Origin: Straminergon stramineum
Taxonomy: Eukaryota; Streptophyta; Bryopsida; Hypnales; Calliergonaceae
DNA: 64,000 nucleotides
Reading direction: 5' to 3'
Assembly: GCA_963920665.1 (NCBI GenBank)
Contig: OY987267.1
Span: forward strand, 10,850,001-10,914,000
Both the position numbers and the translations under genes were made by a program. Shown piece by piece: positions 49,568-61,400 of this stretch (position 1 is the stretch's first letter; every line of letters begins with the position of its first letter). Under the pieces are notes generated by a model. That model saw only the letters and a program-made list of their open reading frames with translations. It was not told the DNA's origin and ran no database searches.

Positions 49568-49789
49568 CACTACAAGAGAAAGGTGTGTTTCAAGTGAGTT
49601 TTTAAGTATAATCCTAGGCATAAGATTATAAGTAATGACTTTTAAGGAGATTTTTAGTAAAAATTTACAAGAAATGCATGTATTTTTAGTAAATATTTAC
49701 TGAAAATCTCCTTAAAGGTCATTACTTAAAATTTTATGTCTAGGACTATAATTAAAAACTCAATTAAAACACCCCTTTCTCTTGTAATG
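49568..49789. mobile_element. CACTA-type foldback MITE, 222 bp, 3-bp target duplication
   Basis: Starts CACTACAAGAGAAAGG and ends with the inverse CCTTTCTCTTGTAATG (one mismatch at the CACTAC/CATTAC position). The arms pair over roughly 90 bases each, leaving only a short loop around ATGCATG. AAG precedes (49565-49567) and follows (49790-49792) the element; a 3-bp duplication is the rule for CACTA/En-Spm elements. No coding capacity. Confidence 0.88.
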
Positions 49790-52329
49790 AAGAGGAATGG
49801 GCAATGTTGTGTCTCAAAAGAGCTCCCATTTCCCTCCTAGAACTATCCAATATCATAAGGAATTCCCAACTATGTCAAAATCTACACATGGTTCATTATT
49901 CTTGCACTTGAGGGAGCGGGATTTGTCAAGTCACTGGGCCATTTCAAATGTGTACTAGTAGGTTTCCAGTAACAAAGTGGGCCCTTAATTCCCTCCCCCC
50001 CCCCGTAGACACATGCCATTGTGAGTATGGCACATCCCTTTTCAAGAGAACTAGTGGAGATGCTCTAATCTTGTAAACTATATATTGATGGTCTATAATC
50101 CAACCAAACTCCAAGTCTAATTAGGCCTTAACCCCTAAGTGCCTAAGCCCTTTCAAGTGTGTTTTGACTATGAAAAAAGAGCATTGGCTTGTAGTTATCC
50201 TCAATGAAGCAAATTGTATTTTTTTCCAAATCTAACCTTATAGATGTTAATAGAGCTTGTTTATTATTGTGCACACCAATTTTGAGTGCGAAATTTACTA
50301 GGAGTTGTGATATTATACCAAGGAAAATGTACATTTTCTATTTTTAGTATGTTGTCTTTGTCCACAATGTTTCAAAAATTTGCAAATAAATGTTTTTGGA
50401 GATTGGAGGTAATATGAACAACTTTCAAGAGTTTTAGCACACTAAAATGCACTTCCAAAAATAATAATTTCACAAGAAAAAAAATCAAACTCATTTCACA
50501 ATCCACCTTGCAATTGTTGAAATGCAATGTTTGTTTTTAAGTACAAATTGCAAATAGCTTCAAATAAACACTTGCATGTTGAAATTTTCAATGGTGGAAA
50601 TCATGAAAAGACTTTAAACTTTTCATTGGGACCATTCTCAAAGCAATGGATTAGTACAATTTCTTAGATCTCAAATCAAATGAAATTGCAAGGCTTTGCA
50701 TAAAGTTGGGAAATGAAGTAAAATTAGCAAGCTTTACACTCCACTTTTAGTATACATATGCCTTTGAAGACCTCTCAATAATTGAATATGTACTTTTCTC
50801 AATGAAAAATGAAAGTATTTCATAGTTAACCCTAAAAACTACCCGAATTTTTTTTAAACAGGTCACAGGAATTTAACTGCTCGCACAGAAATGGGCCTGA
50901 AATTTCAAATCGACCATATGTGATCGTGAAGGCAGTTAGGGGTTAAGCAACAAATCCACTCCTTTTTTATTCCACTACCAATCAATCATAGAACCAAACA
51001 TAGGAGGGTGGGGTGAAGATGCTAGTTGCTTCAATAGTGCACTACCTTATGTTAGACAACTTCATTATCTTTGAAAATTGGCATTCAAGTAACTAACTTG
51101 ACTACCTATGCAATAATGAGAATTTTCAAAGTTGGATAGTGCCTCCTTCTCCACAAAGTTGAGTCAAATTATGTTGACTAAGTTGGGCAATGCCCCAATT
51201 TCTTTTTCTTTTAACTTCAAATGTTACAATCTTGCAATCCATATGGTCAAATTCCCATGGTAGTCTAGTACAAGATTGTACAATTGAAAGTTTGAAATAT
51301 GTTTTTATTTTTCAATTATGTTCAATGCACTAAAATGTGAAATTTTTGGATACTTACATTGTGAAGATAGCCATAAAACTTTAGGGTTTAATTTCTATTT
51401 ATTGCAATTCAACAATTTAACAAAAATTGACCCAAATGTGGGATTTCTAGCAATTTGAAGAGAAGGGTTAATGAAGTGAAATAAACATAGAGCACTTCGG
51501 CTCAAAATGAAGGGATGTTCACTTCCAAAGTTTATCTTAGGACCGGTTTTCATTACATCCAAAATCCCACCAAATCCTCAAAATCTAATTGGTAGAGAGT
51601 TATAATTAGTACTTGGGACTTCACATTAAGATTTAAAGATCAAGGCCTTTACATTCAAAAATGCCTTCATAGCAAAACTTTTGGGATGATTAACCACAAA
51701 AGATGTCAAACTTGAAATCAAAATTTGGATCTAGCAAACCCAATTTGAGCTCCAAGTCTAGATACTAATTTGTATGTATTACAAGAAGAAAGAATACTAA
51801 ATCAAAATTTAAAAAATATATAATTTGTACATTTTTAAAATTAAAATATTTTATTTTATTAAACAAATAGTGTGTTTAATTTTTAAATTATTGCAATTGA
51901 AAATTTGAACAAGTTGATTCAATCATTGCATCCCACACTAATAACTCTTGCTCGTACTAATTTGGATATTACTTGTACGTGCAAAGGCTTCTAATACAAT
52001 AGTTCACAAATATTCTAGATAAATTAAATATAGTATGGTCCACATTATTTTCATGTTCTCTCAATATTTTGATTTTCATTCAATTTTCATCCAAAATTTC
52101 ACACTAAATAGATCACATTTGTCCAAAATTATCCAAATTAGTGTACGGAGTCTCACACCTTTCAAAACTCTTGCACTAATTGAATTGACTTGCGAAGTTT
52201 TTTACAAATCAAACGTTTTTTATCCTCAAAAGGGATCTCAATATTTTTCCTTCATAAAGATGAATGATTAGAAGATTGTGCACTTCCATATAATCTAATT
52301 AACTTCTAAATGTATTTGACTATGTTTTC
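49790..52329. other. Gene-free AT-rich stretch
   Basis: A C10 run lies at 49995-50004. Only chance open frames. No element with defined ends. Confidence 0.4.
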
Positions 52330-52810
52330 ACCAAAAATGATCCCAAACTGCCATTTCAAGTACAAGCACCAAATTTTAGAAAAAAAAACATTTTTGGACA
52401 CATGTAACCATAGGATCTTGTAGTACATTGGTTTGAGAAGATGTGGGAAAAAATTCAGAAATTTTTACTTTGCAAATTGCAAGATATTAGTGTTTGAATG
52501 GACAAAAATCCTTTACTTGGCCCAGCAAAAAAATTGGGGAGCTACACTTCACAAGGTCACATTTGTATGAAAAAATTTACAAAATGGTGGTGGTTCTTCA
52601 TATTCATTTTGCAAAGCACGTTGGCTACATGCTTGAAAAAATTTGGGTCATTTAGAATTGCCCCACATGTAGGAAAAAATAGTAAGCAGGAAGAAGTAGA
52701 AAATGATTCAAAAGACTAAATTGTAATGAATTTAGTTATAGAATTGAAAAATGACAATCCCAATGGTTATAATGTTGTAATAAACAATGTACACCAATAT
52801 TTTTTTTATT
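52330..52810 (+). repeat. Inverted partner of the repeat at 43010-43530
   Basis: Reads as the reverse complement of the 43-kb repeat from about GACTATGTTTTCACC to AATAAACAATGTA. The open frame 52498-52719 (73 residues) resembles that of the other copy from YTSQGHIC to HVGKN; upstream of this the two frames differ by a single-base shift. Confidence 0.65.
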
Positions 52811-54046
52811 TTTTTTCAAAAATATGGAAAATTGAGTTAAATAAAGGACTTCCAAGTTTATCTTTAGTTAGAGTAGAGATTCCATAACTACCTATAAACT
52901 AAAACTCCTCATAACTTTCATCTCATTAGTTTAAAATGGATTGATTCAAAGCTTTTTGTGTATATATAAATCTGGGAAACCAGATTCAAATTTTTATTTA
53001 TGAAAATAGCGATTTTTTAAGATTTGTTTTGAGCTGCCTAGGCTACCCGTTGAACAATGAAAATGACATATCATGCAATAAATTTTTAACCATGTATTCA
53101 AATGTTATGAAAATTATTGTGCCTTTAAGCTACTCCTAAGGTACATGTTGTGTGAAAATTTCAAACAAAAAAAAAGAAAAGTCCATTTGCAATGAGTTGT
53201 CTAAAATTACTATGTTGCCAAGAAATGCAGTTTGGGTGTTTAGGGATTAAAGTAACTACATATACTTACATCCACATAGGCAATTGAGGTTTTTTTTTGT
53301 AATTTCTTCTTAAATTATCTAATTCTTTTGGGGGATGTTAATGGAATTCTTTTTTTATGCATTTTTTGGACACCATATAAATTAAATATGAATTTTCAAA
53401 GTGCTAAAAATAGGATTATTAAAAAGAAACCCTAGGCTCTCAAGAATAGAGGCAATACATTTTAGGTAATTTTAGAAAGGGATTACAATAAAGTGTAGTT
53501 CTCTTAACCTTGCAAAGACACTAAGGACTAAAAGTGTCCAATGAATGCCTTCAAAGACAGTATAGAAACAAAGAATGCATTTAGAGTTGGCTTACATGTG
53601 GAGTCAGGGGCTAAGGTAGGAGGTCCATAAATCGTCCATTTAAGGGTTGGAACTGAATTTTGGGGAGGTGGAACATCTTGAAATAATTTTCATTAAAATT
53701 TCCTTGAAAGACAAGTGAAATTGGCATCTAACCCAAGTTGTTCCATATTTTTTGGAGCTCTATGGAATTGGTTACGAATTTTTGAAGTTGAAAAAAAGTG
53801 GTCTTTTGTGGTCATCGAAAGCAACCACCTCCTGAAATGTGTAGAGTTGGTACATTGCAGAAAGCAAAATGCACCTTTGAGTCTTGATCACCTTTAATGC
53901 CTAGATGGAGTTCGAGCCTCCTAACTTTACCTTAGTGGACATCTCCAATGATCAGTGAGATTGGTAATTTACTCAAGAAAATTCAGACTCCCATCCCACC
54001 AATCATCATTGAGGTCCATTAGTCCCACTCCACATGTAAGCCAACT
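52811..54046. other. Gene-free stretch with a dispersed repeat fragment
   Basis: About 53345-53500 matches about 7818-7970 in the GST intron, in direct orientation. A stretch around 52915-52975 (ATAACTTTC then a run to GTGTATATATAAATC) has a weak relative at about 46875-46945. No gene. Confidence 0.45.
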
Positions 54047-55920
54047 CTTAGGCCCGGTTTATACTAGGCCTGGGGCCGGATGGAAGGTTGTCCAGATTTG
54101 CCTTCAATCCAGCCCCAGTTTTCCCATCCGGACCTAATTAATGTAAAGCCCATTGGCCAGATTCCAAGGCCTAATTTATGATTCATGTGTTCTTGGATTC
54201 TTTTAATGCTCAATTAAAAAAATGTAAAAATACGCATCTTTTCCTTTATCTTCCTTTCTTTCCTTCAAAAAAAAATTCCTTTTCTTTTTTTCTTTTATCT
54301 TTTTTCCCTATTTATTCTATTCCAAAAATAGAAGAGAGAGTTTTTTTACTTTCTTTTAACCTTTTCCTTTCTATTCCTATTATCCTACTTCAAGATGAAA
54401 AAAACAGAAGAGAGAATTTTTTCCTTTATTTGAAACTTTTCATTTCTCTTCCTATTTTTCTATTTGAAAAAATATATTTTTTTACTTTATTTGAACCTTT
54501 TCCATTCTCTTTCTATTTTTTGTATTTAAAAAAAAAGTAATATTATTTTTTGGAATCTTCCCCTTTTTCTTCCTATTTTTTCTTATTCTTTTTCTTTTTC
54601 AAAATCATAATTAAATGAAAGCAAACTTCATTTTTATATTCATTTCTGGATTATTTGTTTATTCAATTTACAGCGAGTCACATTCTCTATTCTCTTATTT
54701 TTGCAACATGGTGACTATTCAAAGGCATCATGTAAATCAATAAATGCATTAGGTAGTTTGCTCTAAAGTTGATAATGACACAAAGGTACATTTTGCTTTC
54801 TTCAATGCATTTATTAGGAATGTACATTGAAGGAGGTGATCACTATAATAACCATTGCGTTTCAACTTCAAAATTTAGGGACTACTTACACAAAGGTCCA
54901 AACAATATGAAATGACTTGGATTAGATGCCAAATTCAATTTTATTCCTACTACAATCCATTGAATTTTTTTTGAAATAGTCCAACTTCCCTAAAAAGGCA
55001 ACCAAATTTTAAATAGTTGCTTGAAGAGCAAACTACCTTATTTTGGAAAAACTATTTTGGAACATAGAAATATAATATGGTATCTAAGTGTTGCGTTCTT
55101 TGGTGTACAGGAACCTTCTTTCAAAAACCAACAATAAAATAGAAAATTTTGAACAATCCACTAATGGTAACTTCTTGCAAATAGGCAATTAAATTTATTT
55201 CAAATAGTTAAATGATATAAAATCCTTTTTTCATTTAACTATTTGAATTTAATTTAATTTTTTTAATAAATTATCAAGAAAGATAATTGGTAAGCCCAAT
55301 AAGCCTTTCTTAATCATGACTTTCTTAAATTAATTACCATATCAAGAAAGATTAACAAATTATCAGAGCACCAAATTAAGAAATGCTCGGTAATTATTTT
55401 CATTTTTTAATAAATTATCAGCCTACACAAAAATTAAATTAATTACAAATCCTTATCTAGAAATCAAGAAATGCTTGGTATTTAATTGAATTTCATTTGG
55501 CTTGATGAAACAACCTTAAGGCAAGCAGGCAAACAATGACAATGACAATGAAGAACAAACAGTCAAGCAAGAAGCATGATGAAGGTGTTTGTAGAAAAAT
55601 ATAAAAGTAAAAATAAATTTATAAAAATCAATGGTAGAGATTTGTAAGATCTAGCGAAGAAGCCCAATTCGGCCCCAATTCGGCCGTAGATGGGAGTTCG
55701 GGCCACCCAAAACCTCATCCCGATTGCTCCCTTGGAGCTGGATGGTTTGGTGCCAAAACCATGCCACCTAAGACGACACGTAGGATGAATTGTAGTTTAA
55801 TCCAACCTCAAGTATAAAGGCCTTGGGCCAGATTTGAAGAAATTGAGCGATCCTATTGGTTAAAACTTAGAGAGTTTTGGCCAACCTTCAATCCGGCCCC
55901 AAGTGTAAACCGGCCCTAAG
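54047..55920. mobile_element. Non-autonomous DNA transposon, 1.87 kb, with ~40-bp TIRs
   Basis: The left end CTTAGGCCCGGTTTATACTA (54047 on) and the inverse of the right end (to 55920) pair over about 40 bases, including GGGGCCGGAT and GAAGGTTG. No target duplication is evident. The interior is not coding: a pyrimidine tract with diverged repeats fills 54197-54605, followed by AT-rich DNA and a GC-richer subterminal part at 55665-55800. Confidence 0.72.
54197..54605. repeat. Pyrimidine-rich tract with diverged short repeats
   Basis: Long T/C-rich strand. A unit resembling GAGAG, T-run, CTTT, TTGAACCTTTTCC, TCT, TCCTATT recurs at about 54335, 54411 and 54474, so spacings are uneven (76 and 63 bp). 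The 120-codon open frame across it (54178-54540) is low complexity and not a gene. Confidence 0.6.
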
Positions 55921-56046
55921 GAAGGTGATCACTTTAGGGTGACAACCTCGAAAATTGGACCATGACCTTTCAAGGTTAAAGTGAACCCAAAATCAAAATT
56001 GAGTTTCAGCCAATATTCATGTCACTTGCATTCTATGTGCCCCACT

Positions 56047-57049
56047 GCGCGAGACGTTAAATCGTGCCCATGAAAGTGGGCCTAGCTTATGTGGCTGGAA
56101 ACTAACCCGGGCCTCGGCCATCGGACCCGAACACAGGCATGGGTCGCAGGACCTCAATTGTGTAGGACCATGACCCTACAGGATTGCGACCCCAACGAAA
56201 GTTAGGAGGAAGAGGACGACCACCCATGTCCTTCTTAGTTGTATATATTCCACATTGTTTGTTTTCCTTCCTACCCCCCCAAATGTATATAAAGAGGTGT
56301 CCTCTCAAATCAAAACACAAACCATTAATGACTTTTGAAGAAAGTGAAGAAAATGTGATGCCACATTAGTGTGGGCCCATTTAAAATGGATGTTTTAACA
56401 TCTTGTGAGTAAAGATAATATCCTAAGAATTTTTTCAAGTTTGACTAAAACATCAGTTTTGGACACAATTCAAACAATTTTTTTTTAAGTTCAAAAAAGA
56501 CATAAAATTCAGTTCCTTTCCAAATGAAATTTTTGATAACCCCAAAATAGCTAAAGTGTCCATTTTGTGCAAGACCCTTAGAGCAATGAAATTGTCTTAA
56601 AGTACAAAGTTAAGAGATGGACATGGGTTGAACTTAAAAAAAAATTATTTGAATTGTGCCCAAAACTGATGTTTTAGTCAAACTTGAAAAAATTCTTAGG
56701 ATATTATCTTTACTCACAAGATGTTAAACCATCCATTTTAAATGGGCCCACACTAATGTGGCATCACATTTTCTTCACTTCAAAAGTCATTAATGGTTTG
56801 TATTTTGATTTGAGAGGACACCTCTTCATATACATTTTGGATGGTAGGAAGGAAAACAAACAATGTGGGATATATACAACTAAGAAGGACATGGGTGGTC
56901 GTCTTCCTCCTCCTAACTTTCATTGGGGTCACACTCCTACGGGGTTGTGATCCTACACAGTTGAGGTCGTGCGACCCATGCCCGTGCCCGGGTCAGTTTC
57001 CAGCCACATCAGCTAGGCCCACTTTCGTGGGCACGATTTAACATCTCGC
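56047..57049. mobile_element. 1.0-kb palindromic foldback element with 7-bp target duplication
   Basis: The left arm 56047-56493 is repeated inverted at 56628-57049 around a 134-bp spacer. The ends are GCGCGAGACGTTAAATCG on the left and the inverse CGATTTAACATCTCGC on the right. CCCCACT flanks both sides (56040-56046 and 57050-57056). Mirror open frames in the two arms (56102-56320 minus, 56684-56950 plus) encode the same DLRGHLFIYI... peptide simply because the arms are copies; it matches no family. Its transcript would form a long hairpin. Confidence 0.85.
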
Positions 57050-57159
57050 CCCCACTATCCCCATCCAATCACCTTTTGATGTTTATTGGGAAAATCTTAC
57101 AAATGTATGCACCTGAGCATTGTTAGAAAACTCTAAAAGAGGCAAAAGAAAAAGAGTAA

Positions 57160-57617
57160 GAGCATTTGCAATGCAGCTGGAAACAGGCCCAGTATTGGCA
57201 CTGTAGAGGGTGCTTTGGCATTTCTAATTAAAACCCAGCTCCAATGCAACCATTTAGGGCCCCTCCACTTTCACAGCCTCCGTATGGAACCACTCGGGAT
57301 CGGCAAATTTGCAAAATGTGAAGGGCCCGCGAGTTGGCTCCGGGTAGGAATAATCATTGTTGTCATACCTTTTCAAGCATTGGTATGTGTGCCAATCAAT
57401 GCTACCTTCCCTTGTTTGCATGAAAAGTCTCCTTTCACTGTAGATTCTTTTCTTTCTTTCTTTTTATAATATGGAAAAGTTCATTTGACATTTGGATTAC
57501 CGGCTTTACATTGGTTCAATTTTCCCAAAGAAAAATCTGGCACTGTGCGGGCCTTGTGGAATGGCTCCGCATTCCCGGTTACAGGGTTTGTATGCAGAGT
57601 ATGCATTGCAGATGCTC
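57160..57617. mobile_element. Tourist-like MITE (PIF/Harbinger type), 458 bp
   Basis: The TIRs are GAGCATTTGCAATGCA (57160-57175) and the inverse at 57602-57617, with one mismatch. Target duplication TAA at 57157-57159 and 57618-57620, the 3-bp TWA type of PIF/Harbinger. The interior is GC-richer than its surroundings and non-coding. It begins 111 bp after the end of the large palindrome. Confidence 0.85.
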
Positions 57618-58080
57618 TAACATAGAGTACGAACAAGAAATGCAGTCACCTCTGCACGCTGAAGAAGGATGCATGCACGACTGGCAATCAAGCATTTAAT
57701 TAAGCTTAACTTACAATAGGTCATTGGATCTGATAATGTGTGCAGACTGGCAGGTGGGGCTTCAGTGCCATGTTTGTCACAAAGATTGCTCAACTTCAGT
57801 CATTTAAGCTTAAGCTTATGTCCAAAAAAAAGAAGAAAAAAGAAACAAGGAAAAAAGAAAAAAACAGATTGCTAAAGTCATTGTAAGTTATTGATAGTGA
57901 GGTACAACTGAAAACAATTACTTGCTCTGGTCTGCATTTAGATTTTTGTATACACAAGTGTCAGTCCAATCCTTCAGTTTCTATTACTTGCCTATTAACT
58001 TATGGAGTGCAAAGTGCAGTTATGTTAAGCTTCTTTTTTTTCACAAGTATGTTAACATAAGCTTAGTTCAGTCAAGCTTT

Positions 58081-58410
58081 GGTTTGTTTTGGTTCCTCCT
58101 CCTCAGTCAGGAGGCCATTTGCGACTGACTGGCAGGTTTGGTTTGTACGTTATTTTCATCGAGAAAAAGCCCCCCACAGACTGTGACAGTATTGTTTCAA
58201 TAGGGTCACAGTAGAATATTGAAAATATACTATTGCAGTACTATTTGCAACAATATTCTTTCAATATTCTACAGTGACCTCCATTGAAACAATACTGCAA
58301 TTATAAGTTAGTACTGAAGCAATGGGGGGCTACTTTCCTTTCCTTTCCTGATGTTGACATTTGCAATGAAACTTTGGTTTCCTTTGTTTCCCAAAATAAA
58401 TAAATAAAAG
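58081..58410 (+). mobile_element. Probable LINE 3' end split by a MITE
   Basis: The stretch before the MITE (GGCCATTTGCGACTGACTGG and on) and the one after it (TTGCAATGAAACTTTGG, then a T-rich run, then an A-rich tail at 58393-58409) together resemble the 3' end of the LINE copies at 24.7 and 25.4 kb. Similarity is partial and judged by eye. Confidence 0.4.
58168..58331. mobile_element. 164-bp foldback MITE
   Basis: Starts AGCCCCCCA and ends TGGGGGGCT. Internally ATTGTTTCAATAGGGTCAC and TAGAATATTGAAA recur inverted, giving nearly complete pairing of two 65-base arms with scattered mismatches. No clear target duplication. Non-coding. Confidence 0.72.
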
Positions 58411-61400
58411 TTCAGTTTAAGCTTTGGGCAGTGGGACATGCCGCATTGCCAGGTGACTCCGGTCACATAATACTGTACGTAATTTAACGTAACGTAGCTC
58501 ATGGCAGTGTGTGTGTGTGTCTCACTGCCTCTTTCGAGGTCGTAGCTTAAGCTAGTCATAGTCTGGCAACCTTTGCTGGAATAGGTAAGTGAACATAATG
58601 CAAGGGTCTGCAAGTTCCAGTGACTCAAATCATAGAAACACTGACAACAGCAGCAGCAGCAGGGTCTGATTTCCTCGGGGGCTTCAAAAGTAGGAACTGC
58701 TTGCCTGCCTGGGGAGTGCTGCTGCTGGACAGTAATATACCTTACCTTAAGGGAGAACTTTTAGCACTGCTGGACATGACTCATCAAATTTGTATACAAC
58801 ATGCAGGAGAGATTAAGTTACAGGCAGCACTGGCCAGGGAATGGAACTTAGTACAGGTAGAACCCCTTCTAATTTAGTGCATAATATGCAATAAGAGAGT
58901 TTGCAGACAGTAGGTAAGCCTACGGTGATTCAAGGTGGAAAGCTAAATGTGGCCCATCTAATGGTACATTCCATGTTCCCAACCCTGCTTTGATGGTCAA
59001 GTTTTAAGCTGATTTAAGTAGTATGAAGGTGTGGTTGTTCAAATGCGCAGTCATTGGGAAATGCTAATCCTACATGCATGTCTGCCTATTTGGCAGCAGA
59101 AAAGAGCAGTAGTGAGAAAATAGTAAGTAGCAAACTTTGTGAGATTTGCGGCCACTCCTAAGTAGGCTGAAAATGAGTGGTAAGCAGAGATTTCACTCTT
59201 AAGTGACTGCTTTTACTTAGTGGCAGTGAAGTGGGACAATTAACTAGCAATGACGGCTTCAGCTAAGGACTTATCTTTGATTTTAAGGATAGGGCCTATT
59301 TAAAAAAGACAATTAACTAGACAAAGCACATGGCACAACAAGAGATGTGAAGAACAGAAGTGAATTTCCCAAATCAGGTGTAGTGCCGCTCCTATAGCTA
59401 CAAGATTACAAAATAATTTTCAAAAAATCAAGCCAAATAGAGGGGGCTCACTTCCTGTCCATACTTCTTAATAACTCTCTGCTAGTGTGATAGACCACTA
59501 CAAAGTAACTTGTCCCATCTGTCATGGTGTAACATTTAACAACTAAATCAAAATTTATGTGAATAGAAAGGCAAATTGCAATCCCAAAACTTACAAACCT
59601 ATTTTCGTTGGGACGTCTAGATAATGATGAACCCTACTCCTACTAACTATGTCCACTGTTCACCAATTTTGACTTTTAAACACATTCTTCCCTATCACTA
59701 GGTAAGAACGTACCATAAATGCATAGACCTCTCTTAGTCCAAAGTCTTGCCACCATGCACTAAGAGAGGTTCTACATGTACAATACAATTATGGAGTATG
59801 GAATTAACCCTTTAGCCCTCCAACATCCCAAATCTAAATTGTGAACCAAGGTTCCAAGTTTTTTTAACCATAGAACTTCTTATTCACCAAAAATAACAGT
59901 GCTTGACTTTTAATTGCATCCTTGCTTTTTGTATGGTGAATTTGATGAAATTGAAATAAATAATAAATAAATAATTCTTAAGATTTGAGAAAAAATATGT
60001 AAGAATCCAAGAAAGGATTTAGGTGCTAAGGGATTAGCTTAGAGAAAGTTGAATGCAATATTGCAATAGTATTGGAGTAGATTTAACATAGGCTTGTCAA
60101 ATATTTATTTTAAGTGAAAAATTATATTTCAAAAATAAAAAATAAAAAATATTTTCTTCAAATTTTCAAATAAAAAATTAAATTTTCTTCAAATTTTCAA
60201 TTACAAAGGTCTATCCTTGATTTTTTGGCCATGAAAATGGGTTCATTGTAGTCATGTATTCAATTTAACACTTCTATTTTTGATTAATTGAGATTTGGAA
60301 AATAGGAAGATGCTATTGACCACAACGAAAATTTGGATTGATAATAATGGAGTGAGTTCCTGGTTACCCAACTCTTGTATTATACGTAGGGGTCGTCGGC
60401 ATTAAAATAGCTCAGATTGAGGATGGTTTCTGTAAAAATTATATCAAATTAAAAAGACTTAAAACTTAGATGAAGACCAAATTTTAAAAAAAAATAATTG
60501 TAGAAAATGTTGGGTTACATACATATTAGAAAAAATTCATAATATATATGAAGAATTTCAACACTTATGCATAATTTTAAAAAATCCATACAAGAAGTTC
60601 ACTCCAATTAAAATTAAAATTCATTCCTATTATTTTATTTATAATAATAAAAACTTAAATTTTTATTAAAAAGTCCAAAAAGTTGGGTAGCTTGTCCCAT
60701 GATACATGTATTTAAGAAATTCATATAATTAGTTTTTTAATGCTATTATTGTACTAAAAGAATTTTCATTTCATGTATATAATTACATTTTGGATTCTTT
60801 GTTAAGAGGGCTACAAGAATTTTCTATATTAAAATAAATTAAATCCCTTGATATTGGACAAAAATGCATTATAAATGATTATAATTAGGGCCTTATAATA
60901 TGGGAGTTGCGTACCCGGGAGTGAAGACAATACTAAAAGAAAATCTACTTTCTAGCATTAGATGAGATATGGCCCCATTAGAAGATTGTGAGTTCCTTGT
61001 AGTGGGAAACTCGGTGAATTGCACCACTTCAAAGTGTTGATGTGGTTAGGAGGCAACCATGTCAAATTTTATTTATTTATTTTTCATTTCTTTTGTTCGA
61101 CTTCTTTTTCAATTTTAGGGGAATTTTTTTTTAGTCTTTATGACGGCTAACAACAATCAACCGTTCCCTCACTACTACAAGAACAATGTGGGGAACAGGC
61201 CTAAAATGGCCTTCTAAAATTGCTGAAATACATCTAATGATGTAAAATCATTACAAAATGTGACTATTTTAATGCGATGAATAGTGGTACTATAGGAAAA
61301 TCTACTTTGTAAAACCATTATACAGTGTGACTATTTTATTGTGATGAATAGTAGTATTATAGAAAAATACTATAAGCTTGGGCAATTGAATGATTATAAG

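Noticed and set aside
54178..54540. 120-codon Phe/Leu/Ser-rich frame
   Set aside because: It is a translation of the pyrimidine-rich repeat tract inside a transposon.
56102..56950. Two similar open frames on opposite strands, as a duplicated small gene
   Set aside because: They are mirror images caused by the palindrome and match no family.
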